A stretch of DNA of 32,909 nucleotides, taken from assembly GCA_024762235.1 (NCBI GenBank), contig JANTHT010000005.1:1-32909 (forward strand), in the 5' to 3' direction. The stretch comes from Sulfurospirillum sp. GTDB taxonomy: Bacteria; Campylobacterota; Campylobacteria; Campylobacterales; QNZT01. The position numbers and the translations under genes were made by a program. Positions within the stretch are counted from its first letter, which is position 1. Each line of letters starts with the position of its first letter. The notes beneath the pieces were generated by a model. It made no database searches and had not been told where the DNA came from. It saw only the letters and a list, made by a program, of their open reading frames with translations. Of this stretch, positions 8,701 through 17,441 are shown one piece after another.

Positions 8701-9783
8701 TCAGTTTCTATCGATGCAGTTGAGATCCTCGAATGCCGTTTTCAAACGCGCCACCATCGACTTTTCACCCTCACGCAACCATTTTCTCGGATCGTAATAT
8801 TTTTTATTGGGTTTCTCTTCCCCTTCGGGATTTCCGATTTGACTCTGCAGATAGTCGAAATAGTTCGCGACATACCCGCGCACACCATCCCAGAAAGCCC
8901 ATTGCGTATCGGTATCGATATTCATCTTGATCACGCCGTAGCTGATCGCCTCCTGGATCTCTTCGTGTGAACTTCCGCTACCGCCGTGAAAGACAAAGAA
9001 TACAGGTTTCGGATCTGACGTGTTGTACTTCTCATGAATATAGTTCTGAGAGTTGTGGAGGATTTTGGGCTGCAGTGTGACATTGCCCGGTTTATAGACA
9101 CCGTGTACGTTACCAAACGATGCCGCAATCGTAAATTTGTCACTGATGCGGCTCAGGCGCTCGTAGGCATAGGCAACCTCTTCGGGCTGTGTGTAGAGCA
9201 GCGAACTGTCGACACCGGAGTTGTCCACGCCATCCTCTTCACCGCCGGTGATTCCCAGCTCGATCTCCAGCGTCATACCGATGCGGCTCATACGTTCAAG
9301 ATACTTTTCGCATATGGCGATATTTTCCCCGAGCGGCTCTTCGGAAAGGTCGAGCATGTGAGAGCTGAAGAGCGGTTTGCCATACTTTTCGTAGTGCGCT
9401 TCACTCGCTTCGAGCAGACCGTCTATCCATGGAAGCAACTTTTTGGCGGCATGGTCGGTATGGAGGATGACAGGTACACCGTAGGCTTCCGCCAGCGTGT
9501 GGACATGTTTCGCACCGCTTACCGCTCCAAGTATCGCCGCCTTCTCTTCACTGTTGTCCAACCCTTTACCGGCATAAAAGGCGGCACCGCCGTTGGAAAA
9601 CTGTATGATGACAGGAGAGTTGACCGTTTTGGCCGCTTCCATCACGGCATTGACGGAGTTGGTGCCGACGACGTTGACCGCAGGCAGTGCGAACCCCTCC
9701 TCTTTGGCGATTTTAAATATATTGGTGACATCGTCGCCCGTTACGACGCCGGGACCGACGACATCCAGGATTTTTCTACCCAT
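8701..9783 (-). CDS. fbaA: Class II fructose-bisphosphate aldolase
   Basis: Zinc-dependent aldolase that reversibly joins dihydroxyacetone phosphate and glyceraldehyde-3-phosphate; in an autotroph it mainly serves gluconeogenesis. The 360-residue length and sequence match the class IIa (E. coli FbaA) type. The active-site motif 'ILHTDHAAKK' gives catalytic Asp110 and zinc ligand His111. The metal and substrate loops 'EIELGITGGEEDGV', 'GNVHGVYKPGNV' and 'VFHGGSGSS' follow. It starts 23 bases after the parvulin gene on the same strand and has a terminator behind it, so the two form an operon. The peb4-fba pair is also adjacent in C. jejuni as I recall. Confidence 0.96.
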   Translation of the reverse strand: MGRKILDVVGPGVVTGDDVTNIFKIAKEEGFALPAVNVVGTNSVNAVMEAAKTVNSPVIIQFSNGGAAFYAGKGLDNSEEKAAILGAVSGAKHVHTLAEAYGVPVILHTDHAAKKLLPWIDGLLEASEAHYEKYGKPLFSSHMLDLSEEPLGENIAICEKYLERMSRIGMTLEIELGITGGEEDGVDNSGVDSSLLYTQPEEVAYAYERLSRISDKFTIAASFGNVHGVYKPGNVTLQPKILHNSQNYIHEKYNTSDPKPVFFVFHGGSGSSHEEIQEAISYGVIKMNIDTDTQWAFWDGVRGYVANYFDYLQSQIGNPEGEEKPNKKYYDPRKWLREGEKSMVARLKTAFEDLNCIDRN

Positions 9784-9806
9784 CTCTCACTCCTTATTGT
9801 TGAAAA

Positions 9807-10616
9807 TTATTTCATTTTAATATCGGCTTTCGCTTTGAGTTCCTGAGCTGTTTTTTTCATCATCTCCTGGAATTTTTTCACTTTCAGTGTCTGTTCGATG
9901 TTCGGCTTCGCCTGTTCGAATGAGACATTTCCGGCAGGTTTTTTATCTTCGAGATAGATGACATGGTAACCAAACTGTGTTTTGACAGGTGTTTTGGTGA
10001 ATGCACCTTTTTTAAGCTTGAATGCCGCGTCGGAGAAGGGTTTGACCATACGTTTTGCATCGAACCATCCCAGTTCGCCACCGTTTGCGGCACTCGGACC
10101 TGTCGATTTTTTCTTCGCCAGTTCTATAAATTTCTGCTCGACATTTTTCGCTTTTTTGAGTTCATTGATCACTGCCATCGCCTCTTTTTTACTTTTAAGA
10201 AGAATGTGTCTCGCTTTGGCCTGAGCCGGCTGCTTGAACATCTGGATATTTTTGTTATAGAAATCTTTCATCTCTTTTTCGGTGACTTTGACTTTGTCGA
10301 ACTGTTTTTTCATCCAGATCTCCAGAGCCAGCTCTTTTTTCATCGTCTCGAGTGTTTTTTTGTAGTCAGGATCGTTTTCGATACCCGATTTGATTGCCTT
10401 CTCTGCCAAAAGTTTTTTCTCGACCGCCTGTTCGACGATCTTTTTCTGCTGCTCTTTGGTCAACTTGTCAAAACGCGCTCCCGGGATGACCTGGATGATC
10501 GCCTGGATATCTTTGTCCGTGATCTCCTGCCCATTGACAGTCGCATAGGTTTTTGCACTCAGTGCCGAAGTGAAGAGCGCCGCAGCAACGGCGGAAGCCA
10601 ATACAATTTTCTTCAT
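9807..10616 (-). CDS. Periplasmic peptidyl-prolyl cis-trans isomerase, PEB4/SurA-like parvulin
   Basis: A 269-residue secreted chaperone/isomerase that should assist folding of outer-membrane proteins in the periplasm. An N-terminal signal peptide 'MKKIVLASAVAAALFTSALSA' is followed by a SurA-N-like helical part ('YATVNGQEITDKDIQAII'). A parvulin domain runs from about residue 135 ('AKARHILLKSKKEAM') to 'TQFGYHVIYLEDKKPA'. It resembles Campylobacter PEB4/Cbf2, including its position upstream of fba. The 92-bp upstream gap contains TATAGT as a possible -10 about 35 bases before the start, without a clear -35. Length and domain order are ordinary. Confidence 0.92.
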   Translation of the reverse strand: MKKIVLASAVAAALFTSALSAKTYATVNGQEITDKDIQAIIQVIPGARFDKLTKEQQKKIVEQAVEKKLLAEKAIKSGIENDPDYKKTLETMKKELALEIWMKKQFDKVKVTEKEMKDFYNKNIQMFKQPAQAKARHILLKSKKEAMAVINELKKAKNVEQKFIELAKKKSTGPSAANGGELGWFDAKRMVKPFSDAAFKLKKGAFTKTPVKTQFGYHVIYLEDKKPAGNVSFEQAKPNIEQTLKVKKFQEMMKKTAQELKAKADIKMK

Positions 10617-10708
10617 ATTTCTATCCTTATTAGTAGTTTTGAAACGATGATACTATAACTTCACTTTATTAACCAAAAGCAAATATTATTTTTATCAATA
10701 AAGTTTAT

Positions 10709-12676
10709 TTAAAGCCTGATTGTAAAGAGCGCTCCCTCATTACTGTTGGTGACAGTCAGCTTTCCACCGCAACTCTCTTCGATGATAAATCTGGACATAT
10801 AGAGACCGAGTCCCGTCGAGTCTTTGGCATTTTTGGTCGTAAAATAGGGTTCGAATATCTTATCGATGATCGCTTCATCGATACCGCCCGCATTATCACT
10901 CACCTCGATGTAGCGATGTCTGTCCCGTTCGTAAGCGGTGATACTGATGATCGGTTTCGCGATTTCTCGTTTTATCAGGATATTTTCGGCATTTTTGATC
11001 AGATTGATCAAAACCTGAATCACTTCGTTTGGATGGGTATGGAACGCATCCGGTGCACTGTTGTCGACCATGACATCGATGCTATGCTTGCGCAGCGACG
11101 AAGACATGATAAAGAGTGCCCGTTCGATAATATAGCCGCAAGTTGTCAATTCACTCTTTTTGGTCGGTTTGAAGAAGTTGGTGAAGTCGTCTATCGTTTC
11201 GGAGAGATGCCGGACATACCCTTCGATCTTGTCGAGTGACGAGAGGAAAAAAGCTTCATCGAACTTCCCCAGCTCGAGCTTGACATGCAAGCCTGTGGAG
11301 GTTGCACTGATCGCACTGAGGGGCTGACGCCACTGGTGGGCGATCAGACTCATCATCTCTCCCATCTGTGCCAGTTTCGAGTTGTGGATCAGGATACTGT
11401 CCTTCTTCCTGTTTTTGGCCACTTCATCTCTGATCCGTGATTCCAGTTTCTGATTGAGCTCCTGAAGTTCCATCGAAGAGACTTTGGCAATGTTGCTGAG
11501 TGCACGGAGCGTCTGCAGATCTCCATGTGGATCGGTAAAGGCTCTGAAGTGCAGATCTCTTTGCGGTGGGGTATCGGATTCGCTCAGTGTCAGAAAAGTG
11601 AAACTCTGGTTGAGAAAAAGTCTCTCCTTCTCATTGGCGATAAATTCGCCATATCCGTAAAAACCGCTTACCGGTGCTATCTGGGAGAGCGGCTGCACTT
11701 CATAGAGCGCCAGCTCTTTCAGGAAACGTCTGCGCCCCGCCGAAGCGAAGACAAAGATCGACTCTATCGGTTTCTGTAACGCTTCACGCGTGATCTTTTC
11801 TACGTTGGAAAGCATTTTACGCGCATCGCCGAAACCGATCTGCACGCTCTCCCCTTCACGCATATGTGTCGCGAAAACGAGCGAACCGTCACCCGGATCC
11901 CAGAGCGGTGTTCTCGCGATGTAGCCATCTTCCCTCTGCAATACAAAAGGGAACTGCAAACCGCTCAAAGGAAGGTTTTTGGCGATCTCTTCCCCAAGAT
12001 ATCTGGCGTAGAGCGATTGTACGGACATTTTGTCGACACTGATGAGACGATTCTGTTTCGATTTCGTGATCGTAAACGCTTTACCCACCGGCTCCCACTG
12101 TGATGTGTAGTAGTTGTGCGCGATCAGCGCATCTCCCTCCAGTGCGATCGCCACAACACCCTCCGTCAGGATCCTCTCTCCATGCATGACGAATCCATCT
12201 TCAAATCTTCCCTGATCCGCCGTCAAGCCACCGGAGATGAGCAGTTTTGGATAACGTTCATGGATCCCCTCCAGCAAGCGCGGTGCATCGATCTCGTTCG
12301 AGCGCACATAGAGAAGCAACACCTTTGTCTCTGCATCGACCAATTTTCCGGCAATCTCTCTGCCTCTCTCCAGACTCTCTCTCTTCTCCGTGAAGGCGGC
12401 GATTCTGAGTTCCGTTTTCTCAAAAGCAGTAAAGGAGATGACGATATCTTTGTCGAGAATCCTGCCGTCAAGCACTTCTCCGTCCGTTGTGGTACCCGCA
12501 ATCACAGCAGATGGAAAAAGCTTTCTCAGGTGAGAGAGGATAGTAGTGACTCTGCGCTGGTCCAGGGAATAGGAAAATATCTGTATCAGAAGTGCCGGTG
12601 AATCGACAATGGCATGTCCGGCTACGAAATCTTTGAGTTTATCAAGACTACGATAGCGTAAATTGTAGGTTCTCAT
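10709..12676 (-). CDS. FIST-domain sensor histidine kinase
   Basis: A predicted cytoplasmic sensor kinase of about 655 residues with no TM helix. Residues ~25-370 form FIST-N and FIST-C ligand-sensing domains ('SAVIAGTTTDGEVLDG', 'LLISGGLTADQGRF', 'IAPVSGFYGYGEF', 'NQSFTFLTLSE'). A coiled coil links to the kinase. The phospho-acceptor histidine lies in 'SLIAHQWRQPLSAIS' (His450 in track numbering). The ATPase boxes are all present: N box 'NLIKNAEN', G1 'VSDNAGGID', F box 'FEPYFTTK' and G2 'TGLGLYMSRFIIE'. FIST domains are thought to bind small ligands such as amino acids; the ligand here is unknown. The track start is a TTG at 12685; the ATG at 12676 is given here, but AAGG lies closer to the TTG, so the start is uncertain. 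An atypical receiver gene lies just upstream. Confidence 0.9.
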   Translation of the reverse strand: MRTYNLRYRSLDKLKDFVAGHAIVDSPALLIQIFSYSLDQRRVTTILSHLRKLFPSAVIAGTTTDGEVLDGRILDKDIVISFTAFEKTELRIAAFTEKRESLERGREIAGKLVDAETKVLLLYVRSNEIDAPRLLEGIHERYPKLLISGGLTADQGRFEDGFVMHGERILTEGVVAIALEGDALIAHNYYTSQWEPVGKAFTITKSKQNRLISVDKMSVQSLYARYLGEEIAKNLPLSGLQFPFVLQREDGYIARTPLWDPGDGSLVFATHMREGESVQIGFGDARKMLSNVEKITREALQKPIESIFVFASAGRRRFLKELALYEVQPLSQIAPVSGFYGYGEFIANEKERLFLNQSFTFLTLSESDTPPQRDLHFRAFTDPHGDLQTLRALSNIAKVSSMELQELNQKLESRIRDEVAKNRKKDSILIHNSKLAQMGEMMSLIAHQWRQPLSAISATSTGLHVKLELGKFDEAFFLSSLDKIEGYVRHLSETIDDFTNFFKPTKKSELTTCGYIIERALFIMSSSLRKHSIDVMVDNSAPDAFHTHPNEVIQVLINLIKNAENILIKREIAKPIISITAYERDRHRYIEVSDNAGGIDEAIIDKIFEPYFTTKNAKDSTGLGLYMSRFIIEESCGGKLTVTNSNEGALFTIRL

Positions 12677-12702
12677 CTTGCACAACAGCCTTAAAGTTAA
12701 AA

Positions 12703-12731
12703 ATAATATACTTAAAGACTATTGTATTCAA
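12703..12731 (-). promoter_or_regulatory. Candidate sigma-70 promoter for the FIST kinase
   Basis: On the minus strand TTGAAT (12731-12726) and TATTAT (12708-12703) are separated by 17 bases in an AT-rich gap after the receiver gene. This would start transcription some 10-20 bases before the kinase gene, so the kinase could be expressed apart from the genes upstream. Confidence 0.4.
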
Positions 12732-12754
12732 ATTATGATAATAAAAAGCTAAAA

Positions 12755-14317
12755 TTACTTAACTTTTGCTCCAAATGGTACAGTTATCAGAAAAATCATA
12801 TCTCCATCTGCCGAAAAATGGTGCACAGAAGCATCCAGAGCGGAAGCAGCCTGCTGCACATTTTTAGGCAAAATATCGTTTTTTCTCTCTTCCGGGACCT
12901 TCAACTGCTCTTTTTTCAGCAACTTCTCGAACATCGACTGCTGTTTGGGTGAAATCTCTTTTCGTTCGCTGGCGCGTATCTCTATCTTGAGTTCTGCTTC
13001 GTTTTTGTACAGGTCGACTCTGATACGTCGCTTGTCATACTGCACGGTAGCAGTGAAATAACTGTCGATGATCCCTCTGACGAGATCCTGCAACGCATTC
13101 GGTTCGAGCGGCAGGTAGATCTCTTCGCGGTTCTCCTCGAGTGTTTTGTCCACTTTGATACCGTTGAGATAGATCGTTTTGTACGCGGCATAGTTTTTCA
13201 GCAGTGAAGAGATGATGAAGTAGGCATTGACATCCCTGTGCTCTCTTTTGTCAATCCGGAGGATATCCCCTTCGTCTGATTTGTTGATCAACTCCGATAT
13301 ATGCTGCAGCGTGCTGTAGATCTTGCGATAGGAGCGCTCCCCCTCCTCCAGATCGATCTGCTCTTTGAGCGACAGTAGCGCAGCATTGACATCTTTGCGG
13401 CAGTTTTGAAAGTGCTCTTCGTTCTTTTTGATATCCGGAAGGTATTGATGGTTGTTCAACAGTTTGACAACGTACATCTGATGTTCGCGTATATGTGTCT
13501 TTTGCAGAAGCATCGTAAAACTGTAGGAGACGCCCTCCTTCACCACTTTCAACGCAAAGTGGAAGTCGTGCGACATGCATGCAATCTCTTCCCACTCCTC
13601 AAACGGATAATGATTGAGATAGTTGGCATCTTCCATCGTCGGCACATATTTCTGAAAGAGATGCCTGGTGGAGAGAATCTTGTTGGTTCTGTCGATATCT
13701 TCAAAAAAACGGAGAAACACTTTGTTCGCTTCAACAATCTTGTTTTTCCCCCTGTCGTAGATGAAGAGGATGTTTTCATCCACATCGAGAAAACTCCTGT
13801 AGATACCCAGATAGGCTTTGGCTTCCTCTATTTTCTGCATCATCATCTCTTCAAAAAGTGATTCATGCGGCTTTTTGTGCATATTTTTAAAGAGTGTATT
13901 GACACGTGCCCTCAGCATCACTTTATCGACAGGTTTACGCAAGAAATCGAGGTTGATATCGCGATAGGATTCGTAACGCTCCTTTCTGAAGCTGCTGTTT
14001 ATCAGCAAAATCTTGGGCACCTCTCTCAGGAGTTCCCTTTTGTTGAGTTTGTCGATTATCTCGAAACCTTCGGCCGTGGGAAGTTTCTCGTCGACGATGA
14101 TCAGGTCGATCTCCAGATGGGAAGCGATTTTAAAAGCGGATTTGAGGTTGCCCGCTTCATAGACTTTACATGCCTGCATCTTTTCAAGCAATTTTTTGAT
14201 CAGCAACAGATCTTCGTTGTTTTGTGTGATCACCATGATGTTGTATTGTACCGGCTCGCTGTGACCCGACAGAGGTGTCGGGATACTGTAGCGCTTGTTG
14301 TGAGTATCGAGTGTCAC
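12755..14317 (-). CDS. Atypical response regulator: receiver, PAS-like and degenerate kinase-like C-terminus
   Basis: Cytoplasmic protein of about 520 residues. Residues ~25-148 (track numbering) form a receiver domain with the phospho-acceptor Asp78 ('LIIVDEKLP'), Ser110 and Lys130 ('FLRKPVD'). The Mg-binding acidic pair normally at the end of strand 1 reads 'VITQNNED', with Thr-Gln in its place. A PAS-like segment follows ('RSFLDVDENILFIYDRGKNKIVEANKVFLRFF', ~176-207). The C-terminal third resembles a histidine-kinase dimerisation plus ATPase fold, but I see no H box, and the N box ('GIIDSYFTAT') lacks its Asn. There is no DNA-binding domain. The start is chosen at GTG 14317, 5 bases after AAGGAG; the track's GTG at 14323 overlaps that Shine-Dalgarno. 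It lies between ycjF and the FIST kinase and is a plausible partner of that kinase. Confidence 0.75.
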   Translation of the reverse strand: MTLDTHNKRYSIPTPLSGHSEPVQYNIMVITQNNEDLLLIKKLLEKMQACKVYEAGNLKSAFKIASHLEIDLIIVDEKLPTAEGFEIIDKLNKRELLREVPKILLINSSFRKERYESYRDINLDFLRKPVDKVMLRARVNTLFKNMHKKPHESLFEEMMMQKIEEAKAYLGIYRSFLDVDENILFIYDRGKNKIVEANKVFLRFFEDIDRTNKILSTRHLFQKYVPTMEDANYLNHYPFEEWEEIACMSHDFHFALKVVKEGVSYSFTMLLQKTHIREHQMYVVKLLNNHQYLPDIKKNEEHFQNCRKDVNAALLSLKEQIDLEEGERSYRKIYSTLQHISELINKSDEGDILRIDKREHRDVNAYFIISSLLKNYAAYKTIYLNGIKVDKTLEENREEIYLPLEPNALQDLVRGIIDSYFTATVQYDKRRIRVDLYKNEAELKIEIRASERKEISPKQQSMFEKLLKKEQLKVPEERKNDILPKNVQQAASALDASVHHFSADGDMIFLITVPFGAKVK

Positions 14318-14365
14318 TTTCACTCCTTACGTAGTCTTCTTACACTACATATCGGACAAAAGTGA

Positions 14366-15388
14366 TTATGCTTTACTATTGAAGAGTGATTTCGCAATCA
14401 TTTTAAATATATTTTTGAAAAAACCGTCCTGTTTCTGTGTCAGAGGAAGCGGCCGGCACGCTTTGAGCGTTCCCAGTCCTACCCTTGCAGTCAGGATACC
14501 GTTGGCAACCCCCTGTGCGCCATGGGCAGAGACTTTGGAGAGGAGTGAAGCACCGAGTATATCGTGTGAGTGGTGCAGCATGATATCACTGACTCCGGCG
14601 AAAGCGAGATTGACGAAGACTTTTTTCACGAGGGCCATCTCACCCATCAGGTTGGGGCGTAGATTGTAGACGGCGGCGACCTCTTTGATCATCGCATGGC
14701 TTCTGGAAAGAATCAGTATCGCATCGATCACGGCAACGGGACTGATGGCAGTCGATACGGCTGTCTGGTTGGCATATTTTGCGATGATCGCTTTGGCTTT
14801 ACTGTCCATCGGCGCTATCAGCACCTCTTCCAGCCGTGTCATCACTTCATCATCCATCAGCGTCGGCAACTCTCTTTCAAATGCTTCAGCCTTTTGAACA
14901 ATTTCCGGATCTGCATCCGTTTTGTAGCGTGCAATAATCTTCTTCGCAAATGCCCGTTTGTCACCTCTTTTCTCTCTTAAAATCTCCGACGCCTCCTCCT
15001 GTAGCGTATCGATACGTCTGATTCTCCGATATCCTGCTATCTCTTTGATGATGCCGGCACCCACTATCCCTATAAGTCCGAGAATCATCGCGACATAGAG
15101 AATCCCCAGCAGCGGCGCGTTGTGCAACATGGATGAGGCCGAATAGAATGCATCGTAGATCGCACCGACGATGACGATGCCTGCGACCAAACCGGCAACT
15201 ATCAGACTCTTTTTTGCGAAATCACCCATACCCTTCAGCGCTGTAAGGCGTTTTTTCTCCTCTTTTTCGATCTCTTCAATCACCGCTTCACTTTCGAGCC
15301 GGGCGGGTTTGACGACGGCCTCTTCCTGCACTTCTTCAGAGGCGATCACAGCCTCATCTTCTACTCTGCCGGGTTTGAGATTTTTCAT
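14366..15388 (-). CDS. ycjF: YcjF-like inner-membrane protein (TIGR01620/DUF697)
   Basis: A 340-residue membrane protein of unknown biochemical role that accompanies YcjX in many proteobacteria. An acidic, repetitive N-terminus ('RVEDEAVIASEEV', then 'RLESEAVIEEIEK') precedes two TM helices (~61-79 and ~92-114). A large C-terminal DUF697-like domain follows ('AVSTAISPVAVIDAILILSRSHAMIKEVAAVYNLRP'), with hydrophobic amphipathic helices. Its ATG overlaps the ycjX stop by 4 bases (ATGA), showing tight coupling. In E. coli ycjXF is linked to the psp/heat-shock response. That link is established only for gamma-proteobacteria and is not shown by this sequence. Confidence 0.8.
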   Translation of the reverse strand: MKNLKPGRVEDEAVIASEEVQEEAVVKPARLESEAVIEEIEKEEKKRLTALKGMGDFAKKSLIVAGLVAGIVIVGAIYDAFYSASSMLHNAPLLGILYVAMILGLIGIVGAGIIKEIAGYRRIRRIDTLQEEASEILREKRGDKRAFAKKIIARYKTDADPEIVQKAEAFERELPTLMDDEVMTRLEEVLIAPMDSKAKAIIAKYANQTAVSTAISPVAVIDAILILSRSHAMIKEVAAVYNLRPNLMGEMALVKKVFVNLAFAGVSDIMLHHSHDILGASLLSKVSAHGAQGVANGILTARVGLGTLKACRPLPLTQKQDGFFKNIFKMIAKSLFNSKA

Positions 15389-16749
15389 ACACGATCCTTC
15401 AAGATGCTATAAATCAATTTGTCCATGCGAATATGTTCAACCGCTTTCGTATCTCTTGGAGGAAAGGATAGAGGACGAAAACGGGTCACATGAAAATCCT
15501 CTTTTTTGAGAAAGTTATCTTCATGATAACTCTCCGGAAGGCGGCCGGGAAAGTGTGTGGAAGGTGCCTTCTCCCCCTCCACGATACCCCGTACGCATGT
15601 CACTTCTTTGCCGTTGATTTTGGCACGGACATCCTCTGTACTCCTGACCGCCGCGATCACCGTCACTTCCGTGTCGATATGGTGCACGTCGAGCTCTTTT
15701 TTCAGATCCCCGATCATCTCTTCCAACAACTTTTTGTATCGGTTATGTTCACTACGGGGCAGATAGTCCGCTTTCGTCGCTGCGAATATTACCTGATTGA
15801 TATGGACTCTGAAGAGGCGGGAGAGAAAGCTGTTCGAACCGTATGTGAAAGATTTGAGAATGTGCTTGAAACTCAGATGCATATCTTCAAATATATCGTA
15901 ACCATGTTCAAGCGTTTTGAGCAGATCGACCAGTACTATCTGTGTATCGAACGATTCAAAATGTTCCAGATAGAGTCGTTTCACCACTTCCGAGATATAT
16001 TTTTCGTATCGTTTCTCAAACCGGGCATAGATCGAATCCGGGTCCACTTCGCCCGTAGGCGTCGGAAGCGGACAGAACCGCAGTAACGGATCATCCTGCA
16101 TATCGCCCGGTTCGAGAAAACGTCCCGGTTGTACGAAAGAGTATCCGCGGTAATGCAGACTCTTGAGATATTCGCTGTAATGGTCATGGAGAACCTCTTC
16201 TTCATGCTCTGCATCGGGTGCAGACGCGTAGATATCGAGACGTGACAGATACGCATGCCACTCGGCAGCGTAGCGTTTGCGTTTTCCCACTTTGGAAAGT
16301 GCGAGCATCTTCTGCGACCAGGCGCTGAAATCGAGTTCAAGCATGCTCAGATCCAGCAGCCATTCACCCGGATAATCGATCAGTTCCAGATTGACGATCT
16401 GATTTTGTAAGAGTGCATATTCGCTTTTGAACTCCAGCTGAAGCGTCGTTTTACTGACAGATTTGGTGGCTTTGGGCCATTTGGGTTCTTTAAGGCGAAA
16501 AGCCTTGATCTTGCTGTAGTAGTCGAACCGGACGTAAACACTGTCGGGAGGAAGTAGTCTGGCGACGAAGGGCCTGCCGAGCTTTTCATTGAGATAGGGT
16601 AGTTTGTCGTTGGCGATCAGTTGATTGATGAGCGATGTAAGAAAGACCGTTTTTCCGCTTCGGCTCAGGCCGGTTACTGCCACTTTGATCGTTTTATCCG
16701 GTGTAGGTATTTTAAATGGAAGTTCGAATTCTTTGATAAAACTGAGCAC
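15385..16749 (-). CDS. ycjX: YcjX-like P-loop NTPase (DUF463)
   Basis: A 454-residue predicted nucleotide-binding protein. The Walker A motif is 'GLSRSGKT' (27-34), near the N-terminus as in YcjX. A G3-like 'LELIDYPGEWLLDLSML' and a G4-like 'IFAATKADYL' follow, as expected of this GTPase-like stress-associated family. The start is a GTG preceded by AAAGGG; there is no nearby in-frame ATG. Upstream, TGGTACAAT (16783-16775 on the minus strand) resembles an extended -10 promoter, and the oorC terminator lies just before it, so ycjX begins a new transcription unit. The unit runs ycjX-ycjF and possibly on into the receiver and kinase genes. Cellular role unknown; an envelope-stress function is the usual guess. 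Confidence 0.85.
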   Translation of the reverse strand: MLSFIKEFELPFKIPTPDKTIKVAVTGLSRSGKTVFLTSLINQLIANDKLPYLNEKLGRPFVARLLPPDSVYVRFDYYSKIKAFRLKEPKWPKATKSVSKTTLQLEFKSEYALLQNQIVNLELIDYPGEWLLDLSMLELDFSAWSQKMLALSKVGKRKRYAAEWHAYLSRLDIYASAPDAEHEEEVLHDHYSEYLKSLHYRGYSFVQPGRFLEPGDMQDDPLLRFCPLPTPTGEVDPDSIYARFEKRYEKYISEVVKRLYLEHFESFDTQIVLVDLLKTLEHGYDIFEDMHLSFKHILKSFTYGSNSFLSRLFRVHINQVIFAATKADYLPRSEHNRYKKLLEEMIGDLKKELDVHHIDTEVTVIAAVRSTEDVRAKINGKEVTCVRGIVEGEKAPSTHFPGRLPESYHEDNFLKKEDFHVTRFRPLSFPPRDTKAVEHIRMDKLIYSILKDRV

Positions 16750-16808
16750 TCATACCCTTTGTTCTGTTTGTACTATTGTACCAAAATAAAAGTGAAAATG
16801 AGTGACAC

Positions 16809-16836
16809 AAAAAGGGCTCATCTTGTCGATAAGCCC
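16809..16836 (-). terminator. Intrinsic terminator after oorC
   Basis: On the minus strand GGGCTTATC-GACAA-GATGAGCCC forms a 9-bp stem with one U.G pair and is followed by TTTTTGTGT. It sits 15 bases after the oorC stop and closes the TCA-cycle run. Confidence 0.85.
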
Positions 16837-16850
16837 TCCGGTTTATCCGA

Positions 16851-17441
16851 TCAGCAGACGGCACCGATCTCCAGATCGGCCAGGTTTTCACCCGCAAGTG
16901 CACGTTTTGCGTACGATCGTCCGAGTTCCCAGGCTTTGATATTTGCATCGAGCACTTTGGGCGGTACTTTACTCTTCATCGCTTCAAATACCTTCTCCGG
17001 TTCCATCACATGTGTCATCTCTACAGCAATCGCCAAAGCGACGACCGATTGTGTGACCACATTTCCGACCTCATACTTTGCGATACGGATGATGGGTATC
17101 TCGTAGATTTTCCATTTCTGGCGATCTTCCGGTGAAGGATGTACCAGATCAGGATCCACCACGATGATACCACCCTCTTTGACACCCTCTTTGAACTGGT
17201 CGTAGCTCACCTGCGCCACAGAGAGCATAAACTCAATCTCACCGTCGATCGCATAGGGGAAAAGAATCTCTTTGTCATCGAGAAGCATGTCGACCACAGT
17301 CGGGCCGCCGCGCACCTGGGATGTATAGGTCGCCGCTTTGACACCATACCCTCCGTCAGCGATTTTAGCAGCTGCGAGAATCTCTCCCGCCAGCAAAACA
17401 CCCTGTCCACCTACGCCGGTAAATCTAAGCTGTCTTCTCAT
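16851..17441 (-). CDS. oorC: 2-oxoglutarate:acceptor oxidoreductase, gamma subunit
   Basis: The 196-residue gamma subunit of the enzyme that interconverts 2-oxoglutarate and succinyl-CoA + CO2 with a low-potential electron carrier. It has the start 'RRQLRFTGVGGQGVLLAGEILAAA' typical of the family and 'TYTSQVRGGPTVVDMLLDD' further on. Its ATG overlaps the oorB stop by 4 bases (ATGA). It is the last gene of oorDABC, and a terminator follows. In reductive-cycle autotrophs the complex works in the carboxylating direction. Confidence 0.95.
   Translation of the reverse strand: MRRQLRFTGVGGQGVLLAGEILAAAKIADGGYGVKAATYTSQVRGGPTVVDMLLDDKEILFPYAIDGEIEFMLSVAQVSYDQFKEGVKEGGIIVVDPDLVHPSPEDRQKWKIYEIPIIRIAKYEVGNVVTQSVVALAIAVEMTHVMEPEKVFEAMKSKVPPKVLDANIKAWELGRSYAKRALAGENLADLEIGAVC

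Noticed and set aside
9034-9846. Plus-strand ORF of 270 aa opposite fbaA
   Set aside because: Antisense shadow; fbaA has full active-site motifs on the minus strand.
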